From assembly GCF_040358255.1 (NCBI RefSeq), contig NZ_CP132938.1:4402001-4466000 (forward strand): 64,000 nt of DNA, read 5' to 3'. A program made the translations under genes and the position numbers. Below the pieces are notes generated by a model. It was not told the origin of the DNA and made no database searches. It worked only from the letters and a program-made list of their open reading frames with translations. Shown here one piece after another: positions 1 to 8,296 of the stretch (its first letter is position 1; each line of letters starts with the position of its first letter). Source of the DNA: Tunturibacter gelidoferens. GTDB taxonomy: Bacteria; Acidobacteriota; Terriglobia; Terriglobales; Acidobacteriaceae.

Positions 1-961
1 GTGCCATCCACCGATCTCGCGGGACGGGTACGTGAGGCCTGCGAAACGTTCCTGATAAATCCGCAAGGTGTCTTGTGTTGAGAAGCGTGTCTAGAGAATA
101 CCTTCCCCTGTCGGAGAGCAGAGGTCTTTGCACACGGAGCGCATCGGTGTAGCGCGTCAGATGGGTCACCGTCAGTTGGATCAGTGCATCGACATGGGGC
201 ACCGATGACGTAGGCCGGCGATAGCGCCGCTCCGTCCTGCCACTGAGTTTCGTATGGAAGATCGACTCCATTGTCTCCTGAATGCGCGGGACGTCCTGCC
301 GTGGTCTCCGAAACCGGCGATGCTTGGTCGTAAAAAGACGATCCATAGAGGAATGCTCCCAGGGCAAGACCAGCGGTGCGCCGTGTTCAGAGGTTGGAAG
401 GGAATGCAGCAACGGATAGTCCGGCAGCGGAAGCGCGGACGCGAACATCCGTATTCGTCCTGCGATCCGTACGTCTTTGGGATAAGCAAACTCATGGGGC
501 CCGGTGTATCTTCTGCCAGAGACTAACAATAGGAGTTTGCCTCGGGTGACGACGCAGCGACTGCAGCGGTATCCGTTGCCGAACTGAAGCAAGTAAATCG
601 CTCTCGGATTCGGGCGCAGTCGTTCTGCTTCGTCAACCGGTACTACGAGAGTGACCGCCCCCGGCGGCAAGCTAGAGCCCAGACTGTCTTCTGTCCCTAC
701 GTGCACATAAAATGCGCCCGGTTGCCGCCAATCAGCATCCTCCAAGGCGCGGATCGGGACATTTCCTTGCCACTCCGGGACAAGATCGTGCAGGGTGGAA
801 CTCCTGGCAAAAGTCTCATCACCACCGAATTGAGACGGAAGATCTACCGGCAGATCGCGCTCAAACGGGTACGTCTCGATAATGTGTGTGCGGCCGGCAT
901 TCAACTTTAGGTCATACTCTCGAATGCGCTCCAACTCGTATCCAAAGTCGGTGAGCACCAT
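1..961 (-). CDS. S24/LexA-like domain protein, 3' end outside window
   Basis: An open frame of about 320 codons runs uninterrupted from an ATG at 961 to the left edge, so the C-terminus is missing. Residues about 75-170 read like the S24/LexA-type beta fold found in acidobacterial XRE-family regulators: a GAFYVHVGTEDS stretch, a PPGAVTLVVP strand, then AIYLLQFGNGYRCSRC and an AGRIR end. I cannot identify a Ser-Lys catalytic dyad. No HTH is visible at the N-terminus. The part after residue 190 is basic and unrecognised. It starts 10 bp after the upstream small gene with no clear ribosome binding site, which suggests translational coupling. The family call is by motif memory only; that the frame is coding is more secure than its function. 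Confidence 0.55.
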   Translation of the reverse strand, partial: MVLTDFGYELERIREYDLKLNAGRTHIIETYPFERDLPVDLPSQFGGDETFARSSTLHDLVPEWQGNVPIRALEDADWRQPGAFYVHVGTEDSLGSSLPPGAVTLVVPVDEAERLRPNPRAIYLLQFGNGYRCSRCVVTRGKLLLLVSGRRYTGPHEFAYPKDVRIAGRIRMFASALPLPDYPLLHSLPTSEHGAPLVLPWEHSSMDRLFTTKHRRFRRPRQDVPRIQETMESIFHTKLSGRTERRYRRPTSSVPHVDALIQLTVTHLTRYTDALRVQRPLLSDRGRYSLDTLLNTRHLADLSGTFRRPHVPVPRDRWMA

Positions 962-971
962 CGAGCGTCAA

Positions 972-1178
972 TTAAAAGGCATCCGCAACCTCCAGAACGG
1001 CGTGGAGGGTTGGGTGTTCCTTAGTGCGAGAGAAATTCGAAAGTAGGTTCTTTGTCAGAATCTCTCGCTTCTCTTGCGCGCGAACGTCCTCTTCGCTGGA
1101 GAGCGGGAGTGCGCGGAAGAGCCCTCGGAGATGAATCAGCGTATCACCGATTTGCTCGCGTGGAACGAAGTTGTACAC
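972..1178 (-). CDS. Small hypothetical protein (68 aa)
   Basis: GTG start at 1178 with a strong GAGGAGG ribosome binding site about 9 nt upstream, and an in-frame stop just before that, so the start is well fixed. The product is 68 residues, charged and probably soluble, with no signal peptide or membrane segment and a helical look (IGDTLIHLRGLF, then KREILTKNLLSNF). I do not recognise the family. Only 10 bp separate it from the S24-like gene downstream, so the two look like one transcription unit. It could be a partner or a split-off N-terminal part of that regulator. Confidence 0.5.
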   Translation of the reverse strand: MYNFVPREQIGDTLIHLRGLFRALPLSSEEDVRAQEKREILTKNLLSNFSRTKEHPTLHAVLEVADAF

Positions 1179-1764
1179 AATGAGCAGCCTCCTCGAAAAG
1201 TCTCAGAACGGGAGTCGCAAGAGAAAAACAACAAAACAGGAGCTACAGCTTTCTAGCTGCTTGCCAGTTCAGAACGAGCGATCAATGGGTTTCAAGACAT
1301 ATGCGTAGCATACAAGGCAACGATCTTACGTTATTCGCTGCTTTGCAGGTGAGAGATGCTCCGCAACGGCACTCCGATGCGCCGACTTGATCCTCCAACG
1401 CCTGAGCCAAATACTTTTTGTGTATTTAGAGAACGGTAAGCTCTTTTGTTCCTGCACAAAATTGCGGTAGAGGCTTTGCCTGATATTTTTTTGGTATCAC
1501 CCGATAACTGAAAAGTATTGGACGGAATCGCCAATAAGCCGGAATCTCAAAACAGTCCTAGCTTGGTAGAAAGTCGCGGGCCTCACGGGATGTTGTGATG
1601 AACTCGCATCCAAGAATGCGGTTAGCCAGTAAAGCTCATTACAAATGGCCGCACTCTAGACGGCGAGAGAATCGCAGGCTCGTCACAATCAAAGTTCAGA
1701 GGGTCGGCTGACAAGCCACAGCTGTCGCAGGGCGCGTCTACGACCGCCAGAACTGGAGTTAGAG
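1179..1764. other. Intergenic stretch without a supported gene
   Basis: About 590 bp. Short frames occur on both strands, but none has a ribosome binding site plus recognisable content. It lies between the left-edge unit and a broken HTH gene, and is probably decayed island DNA. Confidence 0.4.
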
Positions 1765-2168
1765 ATGGGAACCTATCTGCCACAAGAGAGAACTCAACTT
1801 GCCTCGCTCGAAGCTCCCCCTAAATTCCGGCCGGGCTCCGTGACTGCGCTTGAAAGGCACTATTTGTGGCTGAGATCGCAAGGCTGTGGGGTTTGAGCGA
1901 AAGCACGATCCGGCGGCTCTTCATCGATGAACCAGGGGTCCTGAAGATTGCTCATGAGGAGACGAGATTCAAGCGGCGCTATATCTCCCTAAGAATCCCG
2001 GAACGGATCGCACTCCAGGTGCACAGGCGACTCGAAGAGTTGCCTGAATCTTGGCTGTTGTCTCGCTTCGTGACCGGTACCTCAACAGCCTTCGGTCGGG
2101 TCACCATATCGTGTCTTCTCCCCTCCCCTAACAACCTCTCTTCCCCAAAATGGTGTCGGCTCTACTAA
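1765..2168 (+). pseudogene. Frameshifted HTH (excisionase/AlpA-like) DNA-binding protein
   Basis: An ATG at 1765 has a GGAG ribosome binding site 6 nt upstream and encodes an N-terminal part ending VTALERHYLW before a stop at about 1890. The conserved helix-turn-helix continues in another frame from about 1866: VAEIARLWGLSESTIRRLF, then DEPGVLKI, then the basic FKRRY and RIPERIALQVHRRL segments. This order matches small acidobacterial HTH proteins that accompany integrases. One frameshift at about 1864-1869 explains the break. A GTG at 1866, with AAAGG 8 nt upstream, could still start a truncated HTH product. The C-terminal tail after residue 75 of that frame looks random. The integrase remnant downstream fits a mobile-element origin. 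Confidence 0.55.
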
Positions 2169-2228
2169 GGGAGCAGTATGCGCTCAGCATAGGAATCGGG
2201 CGCACAACCGAGACTACGAGGGTGCGCG

Positions 2229-2263
2229 CCGAAGCGTGAGTCTGGTAAGAACCCACGCTTCGG
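2229..2263. other. 10-bp stem-loop
   Basis: CCGAAGCGTG (2229-2238) pairs perfectly with CACGCTTCGG (2254-2263) across a 15-nt loop. No T-tract follows, so it is not a classical terminator. It lies between the HTH pseudogene and the attachment-site-like sequence. Confidence 0.4.
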
Positions 2264-2370
2264 AGTAAAAGTCATTTTGTGCTAATTTGTGCTAGTCCCC
2301 TGCGAAACATGCCATTTTGTGTGTTTTGTGTGTTTTTAGAATCAATAAGTTACGCTGCATCAACGCGAAA

Positions 2371-2400
2371 CAGGGGTTTCGACTCCCACCGCCTCCACGA
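2371..2400 (+). other. tmRNA/tRNA 3'-end-like sequence, probable integration site
   Basis: The sequence GGTTTCGACTCCCACC followed by GCCTCCACGA resembles the T-arm and acceptor end of a tmRNA (ssrA) or tRNA gene, whose usual end is GCCTCCACCA. No tmRNA body, tag-peptide frame or complete cloverleaf precedes it. It is therefore a displaced 3' fragment of the kind left at the far end of an integrated element (attR). An integrase remnant begins 98 bp downstream. T-stem pairing is imperfect, in line with drift. Confidence 0.45.
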
Positions 2401-2497
2401 TCTCTAAGTAAAACAAAATAAATAATTAGCACCATAAAATCCGGACAAGCTAGGAACCTGTGGCAAATTTGTACCGTCAGACTTAACTGATGACGCC

Positions 2498-3120
2498 ATG
2501 CTTCCGTCTACGTCCGCCATCGCACCACCCAAAAACAAGCGCGACGCCACCAGCAAACGCTGCACCTGCATGAAGTGGCTGGTCGGCACCCTCCCCGGTC
2601 GCAAGGGCCGTTTTCGCACCTCGGCGGAGACCACCTCCTGAGAGCAGGTGGAAGGGATCGCCCGGCAGTACGAGGCCGCAGCCGGCGGCGGCAAGGATAT
2701 GGAAACAGCCATGTCCCTTCCTGCGGTCAAGGATGCGGTCGATGCCTACCTCGCCGATGCCCGCGCCCGCGGTCTGGTCGACGACACCGTCCGCAAACTC
2801 ACGACAACCTTCGAAAAGCGGCTCCTCGCCTTTTGCGAGGTAGAAGAGATTCGCTTCCTGCGAGATCTCAAAACGAAGGAACTGACGAAGTGGAGGCATG
2901 GCTGGAAGGACGGCCCGCTCGCCCGCAAGAAGAAACACGAACGCGTCGTTGGCTTTTTCTGGTTCTGCGTGCGCCAAGGTTGGATCCCGCAGAACCCCAC
3001 ACAGGCGATGGGGAAGATCATCGCCAAGCAGACTCCCACGGATTACTTTCCGAAGGCGGGATACGCATCATCCTCGATGCCTGTGGCCGACTCGACATCG
3101 TGTCGATGTGCATTGGCAAG
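2498..3120 (+). pseudogene. Tyrosine recombinase/integrase remnant
   Basis: The frame opens at ATG 2498 with a Cys- and Lys-rich N-terminus (KRCTCMKWLVG). It reads RTSAETTS, meets a TGA at 2639-2641 where integrases of this type usually carry Trp (a TSWEQ-like motif), and continues in the same frame with EQVEGIARQYEAAAGGG. It then runs through a core-binding (SAM-like) domain: VKDAVDAYLADARARGLVDDT, FLRDLKTKELTKWRHGW, QGWIPQNPTQAMGKI. After TPTDYFP at about 3058 the frame shifts and similarity fades. The catalytic domain with the R-HxxR-Y residues is absent. The gene is dead by a nonsense codon and a 3' truncation, and lies next to the attachment-like sequence. Confidence 0.75.
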
Positions 3121-3156
3121 TGCTCACTTGTCGACTGTGAGTTGTTTTGCTTCAAC

Positions 3157-5589
3157 TCATTCTTCGCGCAGCAGGATCATCGGGTCGACAGCGAGGGCAC
3201 GCCGAGCGGGAACCAAAGCGGCTACGAGACCTACGCAAAGCATGGTGAGAATGACACCGCCGAGAATGACGGGGTCTTTCGGCGTGGCCTGATACACGAT
3301 AGACGACAGGACACGGGTTGCCAGTACGCCGAGAATCATGCCAGCTATCGATCCAATCGCGAGCAGCCGGAAGGTACGTCCGAGCGCTGAACCGATTAGT
3401 TCGTGTTGACCAGCTCCGAGAGCTATGCGGATACCGAGTTCGCGGAGGCGTTTGCTGACGGTATAAGCGGCCATGCCGAAGATGCCGGTGATGGCAAGCA
3501 TCGCGCCCAGCAGGCCAAGCGCGCCGAGAGAAACGGTGGCTACGCGAGCGGCGAAGAGTGCGGAATCCAGCTCGCTGTGCCAAGTCCTTATTTCAAGCGG
3601 TAGAGCTGGATCGAGGCTACGCATCGAGCGTTGCAGCGCTGGAGCAATCTCCTGCGGGTCACGCTCCGAGCGAACGATGAGCCAGGTGTCGCTGGAAGGG
3701 TGCTGGAGGAAAGAAAAGAACATGGCCGGCTTGGAATCTTCGGTCAAGGTTTGATATTTGCCGTCTTCGACCACGCCTACCACTTCCGCCCGGTTGCCGC
3801 CCCAAAACTTGAAATGGCTACCTACGGCTTTGTCGACGGATCCGAAGACCTTGCGGGCGAATTCTCGATTCACGACGGCCACGATGGGAGCCTTGTCTTC
3901 GTCGCGCATGGTAAAAGCTCTGCCGACGAGGAGAGCAGTGCCGGCGGCACGGAAATAGTCGGGCGAGACACTGAAGTTCTGGGCATCGGCTGCAGCGTTC
4001 GTCGGGCGAAAATCGGTGGTGGTGTCGGTGTATACGTCGGAATCCCCTCCGCCAATGCTGAGTGGAAGGCGATCGGCATATCCCACAGCAGCGACACCCG
4101 GAATCTCAGCGGCGGCATCGAGCATGCGTTTCTCCATCAGTACACGCTTGTCGGCATCATATCCAGCCATCTTCAGATCGGTCTTTACGAGCATCACGTT
4201 CTTAGGCTGAATACCGTAGTTGCTTTGTAGCGAACGAGCCAGGCCGCGCACGGCGACGAGCGAAGCGGTGACCAATATGGCGCAAATGGCGATCTGTAAA
4301 CCTAACAGAACGTCGCGCAGTGTAAAGCGGCGTGACCCGCCGACGCTTGTGGACCCGGAGCGAATGATCTGCCAGGGATCGAAGCGAAGAATCTGGCGGA
4401 CAGGGACCAAGCCAAAGAACAAGCCACTGAAAACAGCCAGCAGGAAGGCCAGAGCGTAGGTATTCACATCCGGATTTACCGGTATGTTGATCGGGATATT
4501 CGGAATCGGTCGCCATGTGCTGAGGGCACGCAGGATGACCGCCGCTCCCGCCATGCCACAAAGACCTCCGGCCAGAGAGATCAAAACGCCCTCCGTGATG
4601 AGCTGGCGGAAGATGAGCTGGCGACGCGATCCCAGAGCCATGCGCACTGCGATTTCCCGTGAGCGATCCCCTGCGCGCGCCGCGAACAGGCTACCAAGAT
4701 TGGCGCATGCGGCAAGCAGGATAAGACCTGCGAGGAGCATGAGCCCGAACATAAAAGCGCGCGTGGGTCGGCCGAGGGTATTCCCAGCAAGTCCGGGGCG
4801 GGACAAGGAGAATTTGAGGCCGTCATCGGATTTGGGATAGGTTTTCGCCAGCGAATTTGCAATGGTGTTCAAGTCCGAAGTAGCTGCGGCTGGCGTTACT
4901 CCGGGCTTGAGGTGTCCTATCGCCCAGGCGCTATGGTTACCACGCTCCTCGAGCGAATACCAATCAGTAATTTGGGGCGAATCGACGATGGGAGCCCAGA
5001 GATCGGGCGCGAAGAAGAGTTCGGTGCCGCGGAAGTCCGACGGTGCAACACCGATGATGGTGAAGGGATGCTTATTGATCTGCACAGTGCGGCCCACTGC
5101 AGCTGGATCCGCGTTAAAGCTGCTGTGCCAGAGCGCATAGCTGAGAACGATCTCGGGCACGCTGTTCTGCCCATGTTCTTCGGATGCATGGATAAACCGG
5201 CCAAGATAGGGCTGAATGCCGAGGGCATCGAAGTAATTGCCACTTACGGTATAGGGCCAGACTACGGAGGGATTTCCGTGGCCGGTATCGAGCCCAACGC
5301 CGCCCATGATGTTGTATAGCACCAGCGAGTCGAAGCTGCGGTTCCTGTCACGCAGGTCACGGTAATCCGGATAGGACTCCGATGGAGATGAATCTGACCC
5401 GTAGGCGCGTTCCAGCATGAACAGCGTCTCAGGGTGCGGCACGTTGAGCGGTCGCAAGATCAACGCATTCAGTACGCTGAACACGATTGCATTGGCGCCA
5501 ATGGCGAGTGCCAGTGTGAGCACGGCGGTCAGGGCGAATCCAGGCGCTTTTCGCAACTGTCGTAGAGCGAGTCGTATATCGGCGTTCAT
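3157..5589 (-). CDS. ADOP-family ABC transporter permease
   Basis: 810 residues. The N-terminus, MNADIRLALRQLRKAPGF followed by a hydrophobic helix (LTLALAIGANAIVFSVLNAL), is the signature of acidobacterial duplicated orphan permeases. The layout is a MacB-type periplasmic core (about 18-250), FtsX-like membrane block (about 285-400, with SREIAVRMALGSRRQ near 310), second periplasmic core, and second FtsX block (about 690-800, RELGIRIALGAGQHE). A GGGGGAG ribosome binding site precedes the ATG. It lacks the N-terminal prefix seen in the other permease in this window, and no PadR gene or ATPase is adjacent. The substrate is unknown; relatives are linked to macrolide/lipoprotein export or envelope stress. 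Confidence 0.85.
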   Translation of the reverse strand: MNADIRLALRQLRKAPGFALTAVLTLALAIGANAIVFSVLNALILRPLNVPHPETLFMLERAYGSDSSPSESYPDYRDLRDRNRSFDSLVLYNIMGGVGLDTGHGNPSVVWPYTVSGNYFDALGIQPYLGRFIHASEEHGQNSVPEIVLSYALWHSSFNADPAAVGRTVQINKHPFTIIGVAPSDFRGTELFFAPDLWAPIVDSPQITDWYSLEERGNHSAWAIGHLKPGVTPAAATSDLNTIANSLAKTYPKSDDGLKFSLSRPGLAGNTLGRPTRAFMFGLMLLAGLILLAACANLGSLFAARAGDRSREIAVRMALGSRRQLIFRQLITEGVLISLAGGLCGMAGAAVILRALSTWRPIPNIPINIPVNPDVNTYALAFLLAVFSGLFFGLVPVRQILRFDPWQIIRSGSTSVGGSRRFTLRDVLLGLQIAICAILVTASLVAVRGLARSLQSNYGIQPKNVMLVKTDLKMAGYDADKRVLMEKRMLDAAAEIPGVAAVGYADRLPLSIGGGDSDVYTDTTTDFRPTNAAADAQNFSVSPDYFRAAGTALLVGRAFTMRDEDKAPIVAVVNREFARKVFGSVDKAVGSHFKFWGGNRAEVVGVVEDGKYQTLTEDSKPAMFFSFLQHPSSDTWLIVRSERDPQEIAPALQRSMRSLDPALPLEIRTWHSELDSALFAARVATVSLGALGLLGAMLAITGIFGMAAYTVSKRLRELGIRIALGAGQHELIGSALGRTFRLLAIGSIAGMILGVLATRVLSSIVYQATPKDPVILGGVILTMLCVGLVAALVPARRALAVDPMILLREE

Positions 5590-5928
5590 GCTCCCCCCTT
5601 ACGCATCGTCGTGTATTTCCCTCGGACTCCCGGGGCTGTATCGGTGTACGCACGTGCTGGGACGGCGGTTCCATTTGATGTTGCCAGTTCCCAGGGACAG
5701 CTAGGCAGTGCGCTTTTTGAGCTCTGGTGAGCTTGGTCCGAGGATTAGTAACGAAAAACGCGCTTCTCGTGAGTTGACTTCAGGTTTGTCGGCAAACCGC
5801 ACCTTACTCCTCTGAGTCCGAACCGGACATCGCCCTAGCTATAACCGCACGCATCCGGCGTGAATGAGACTTTGCACACCTTTGATGATCGCTGAAGGGT
5901 GGCAGCATTCCCTTGTACTGAATGGCAG
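5590..5928. other. Intergenic, upstream of ADOP permease
   Basis: 339 bp holding the 5' region of the minus-strand permease and, toward the right, the decayed start of a histidine-kinase fragment. No convincing promoter or complete gene was recognised. Confidence 0.35.
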
Positions 5929-6045
5929 ATGTTGGTGGCGAAGAAAGCTGTAGAAGCGCACGGCGGAAAGATTTCCCTTGAAAGTGGTGTTCAGGCCGGG
6001 ACAACATTTGTCCTCACAATACCGGCTGCTACGGAGGACAGTTAA
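5929..6045 (+). pseudogene. Histidine kinase C-terminal fragment
   Basis: A 38-codon stretch reads KKAVEAHGGKISLES, then GVQAGTTFVLTIPAA, and stops at 6043-6045. This is the standard end of a HATPase_c domain (the VEAHGG..ES..G.GTTF..T.P pattern). The upstream G1/G2 boxes cannot be found in any frame, so only the tail survives. A transposase remnant begins at the next bases, consistent with insertion and decay. Confidence 0.6.
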
Positions 6046-6049
6046 TAAT

Positions 6050-6301
6050 CAATGCGATGGCAAGCTGTTCGAGCAGGAGGACTTCCGCTATGACCCCAGA
6101 AGCGATGAGGTTACGCCGATCCACCATCGAGCATCCCTTCGCTACGATGGAGTACAGTATTTTCGGACATCCTCGTCTGCTGATGCGAGGGTTGTCCGGG
6201 CAAAGGTGGAAATCGGGCTCGCGGCAATGGCATATGATCTAAAGCGCATCACAAACGTGCTCGGCCCAACCGAATTGACGGAAGCGGTGCATCACGCCTG
6301 A
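6050..6301 (+). pseudogene. IS1182-type transposase C-terminal remnant
   Basis: Three pieces of a DDE transposase C-terminus lie in order but in alternating frames. The first frame gives FEQEDFRYDPRSDE. The second gives RRSTIEHPFATMEYSIFGH followed by LLMRGL (the conserved Glu of the DDE triad is in the STIEHPF motif). The first frame resumes with RAKVEIGLAAMAYDLKRITN and a stop at about 6301. Family knowledge places these blocks at the end of IS1182-like transposases. At least two frameshifts and an internal deletion make it inactive. No terminal inverted repeats were identified. Confidence 0.6.
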
Positions 6302-6749
6302 TGGGCCAGCACATAGCGCCCGCTCCCGAATCCGATGATCGTTAACTGGATCAATCGCATCCCTCCACCATTTCGCGAACTGAGGTCCGTAACAACCTCG
6401 ACACAGGCCCGCAGAGATTCTCTCTCGCCGTCAAAGTTTTTTTCTTTAGGGGTGTCCACAGGGAATATTTCTCTGTTTTAGAGAGAGCGCTGCGAGATCC
6501 TGTAAACAAACGAGCCTGGCTCTCACCCAAAGGACTTCACGGGCGAGAGGCAGACTTCTGGTTGCCAATCACGGCTCGATGGGTGATCAGGCGATTTCTC
6601 GTCTACCGAGAAAGCAATCTGGTCGCGTAGTAGCACTCAGTCTCTTTGACGGAATGTCAGAGAGGGAAGATTTCAGATTTGTTTGGAACCTGAATTTCCA
6701 TGACTAATAGTACTGTGGGCGCGAACCGCCGATCAGCGAATCGCCCCGG
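6302..6749. other. Intergenic, no gene seen
   Basis: 448 bp between the transposase scrap and the end of xylB. No coding frame with recognisable content and no clear hairpin were found. Confidence 0.35.
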
Positions 6750-8231
6750 CTAAATCCCGTATTGAGTAGCCCGGTGGTGCTTGTAAGCTGCGCGCGCTTG
6801 AGTGTATTGCGATGCCAGGGCAAGATTCGGGGAGGCTGTTCTTTTGTCATCTACTTTGACGCAACGATCACAGATTTCGATGAAAGTCTCCGGCGAGCCG
6901 ATTTCGCTGCGAGCGGCGAAGATCGCCTGAATGCAGGCGCCGAGACAGCCTGCCTCTTCTTCAAGAGGGACGTGAACGGCTGTGCCGCTGGCATCGGCGA
7001 GGAGCTGACGCCATTGCGCGGATCTTGACCCGCCACCGATGAGCAGAATGCGTTTGGCGTTGGTGCCTTCGAGAATAAGATCGAGGCCGTCTAGAATGCC
7101 GAAGCTGACTCCCTCGATTGTTGCGCGGATAAAGTTTTCAGGCCCGAAGTTGGATGCGGAGATTCCGATGAGAGCGCCTAGCGCGGAGGGCAGATCGGGG
7201 GTACGCTCGCCGTTCAGAAAAGGAATGAAGGTCAATGCGTTTGACCCGGGGCTTGTGGTGGCGAGGGCAAACTCTATATCAGCTACGGTACGGCCAAGGG
7301 TGCCCAGAATCTGCGTGACGACGTTGGTTGCGTTCATCGTGCATACGAGCGGAAGCCAGCCGCCGGAAGAGGAACAGAAGGGAGCGATGCCCGGATTCGG
7401 TTTAGCCGCGGGCTCGTTGCGAAAGGAGTAGACCGTGGCAGAGGTACCAAGGCTCATGGTGACGACGCCTTCGGTAACATTGCCTGTGCCGATGGCTCCC
7501 ATCATGTTGTCGCCCCCGCCGCTGGCGACGAGACAGGAGTTGGAGATGCCGAGATCGGCGGCTACATCCGACTTTACGGTGCCGATAATCCGCTGCGCGG
7601 GAACGAGAGGTGGCAGCGCTCGAAGGAGATGACCGGTGCCGTGATCAATGGAGGCGAGGACCTCGGCGGCCCAGGTGCGATTGCGGACATCGAAGTATCC
7701 GGTTCCGGATGCGTCTCCGTACTCCGCGCAGAGATTGCCGGTAAGCCAGAAGTTGAGGTACTCGTGGGGAAGAAGAATGTGACGGATTCTGGCGAAGTTT
7801 TCTGGTTCCCGCTGCTGCAGCCAGAGCAGCTTTGATACGGTGTAGCCGGTGAGGGGGATGATGCCGAAGCGCTCGAAAAAGGCTTGCGGACCTCCGAAGC
7901 GGGCGAGGAGTTCCGCGTTTTGCGTTGCTGTTTCGGTATCGTTCCAGAGCTTGGCGGGACGAATAACCTGCATGTGCTCGTCGAGAACGACAAGGCCGTG
8001 CTGCTGGCCGGAGACCGCGAGAGCTTCGATTTGATGGCCAGGAGCCTGTGATATCGCTTGTTTCACTGAGAAACGGAGCGCATCAATCCACCACTTTGGT
8101 TCCTGCTCGCGGGTGCCGGAGGGTCGCTGGATGACTTGATGCGTGGCATGTCCTCGACCGTGCGCGATGCCTTGCTCATCGATCAGGAGAGTCTTTGTCC
8201 CTTGAGTGCCGCAGTCGATTCCTAGATACAT
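6750..8231 (-). CDS. xylB: Xylulokinase
   Basis: 493 residues, the usual length for the FGGY family. It phosphorylates D-xylulose to xylulose 5-phosphate, the entry to the pentose phosphate pathway. The N-terminal phosphate-binding motif GIDCGTQGTKTLLID, the QQHGLVVLDE and AKLWNDTET segments typical of xylulokinases, the YGDASGTGYFD region and the C-terminal adenosine motif LIGGGSRSAQWRQLLADA are visible. It lies 65 bp downstream of a ROK regulator on the same strand and opposite a xylose transporter/isomerase operon. Context supports xylulose over other FGGY substrates. Cytoplasmic. Confidence 0.93.
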   Translation of the reverse strand: MYLGIDCGTQGTKTLLIDEQGIAHGRGHATHQVIQRPSGTREQEPKWWIDALRFSVKQAISQAPGHQIEALAVSGQQHGLVVLDEHMQVIRPAKLWNDTETATQNAELLARFGGPQAFFERFGIIPLTGYTVSKLLWLQQREPENFARIRHILLPHEYLNFWLTGNLCAEYGDASGTGYFDVRNRTWAAEVLASIDHGTGHLLRALPPLVPAQRIIGTVKSDVAADLGISNSCLVASGGGDNMMGAIGTGNVTEGVVTMSLGTSATVYSFRNEPAAKPNPGIAPFCSSSGGWLPLVCTMNATNVVTQILGTLGRTVADIEFALATTSPGSNALTFIPFLNGERTPDLPSALGALIGISASNFGPENFIRATIEGVSFGILDGLDLILEGTNAKRILLIGGGSRSAQWRQLLADASGTAVHVPLEEEAGCLGACIQAIFAARSEIGSPETFIEICDRCVKVDDKRTASPNLALASQYTQARAAYKHHRATQYGI

Positions 8232-8296
8232 AGAAGTAAAGTCTCTTGATTATGTGCGGTTTTTGCGGTTTTAGTTACTCGTCTCGGAGCGCTTGC

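Noticed and set aside
2575..3390. 271-codon plus-strand frame over the integrase remnant
   Set aside because: Wrong frame for the integrase domain; content is low-complexity and it runs into antisense of the ADOP permease.
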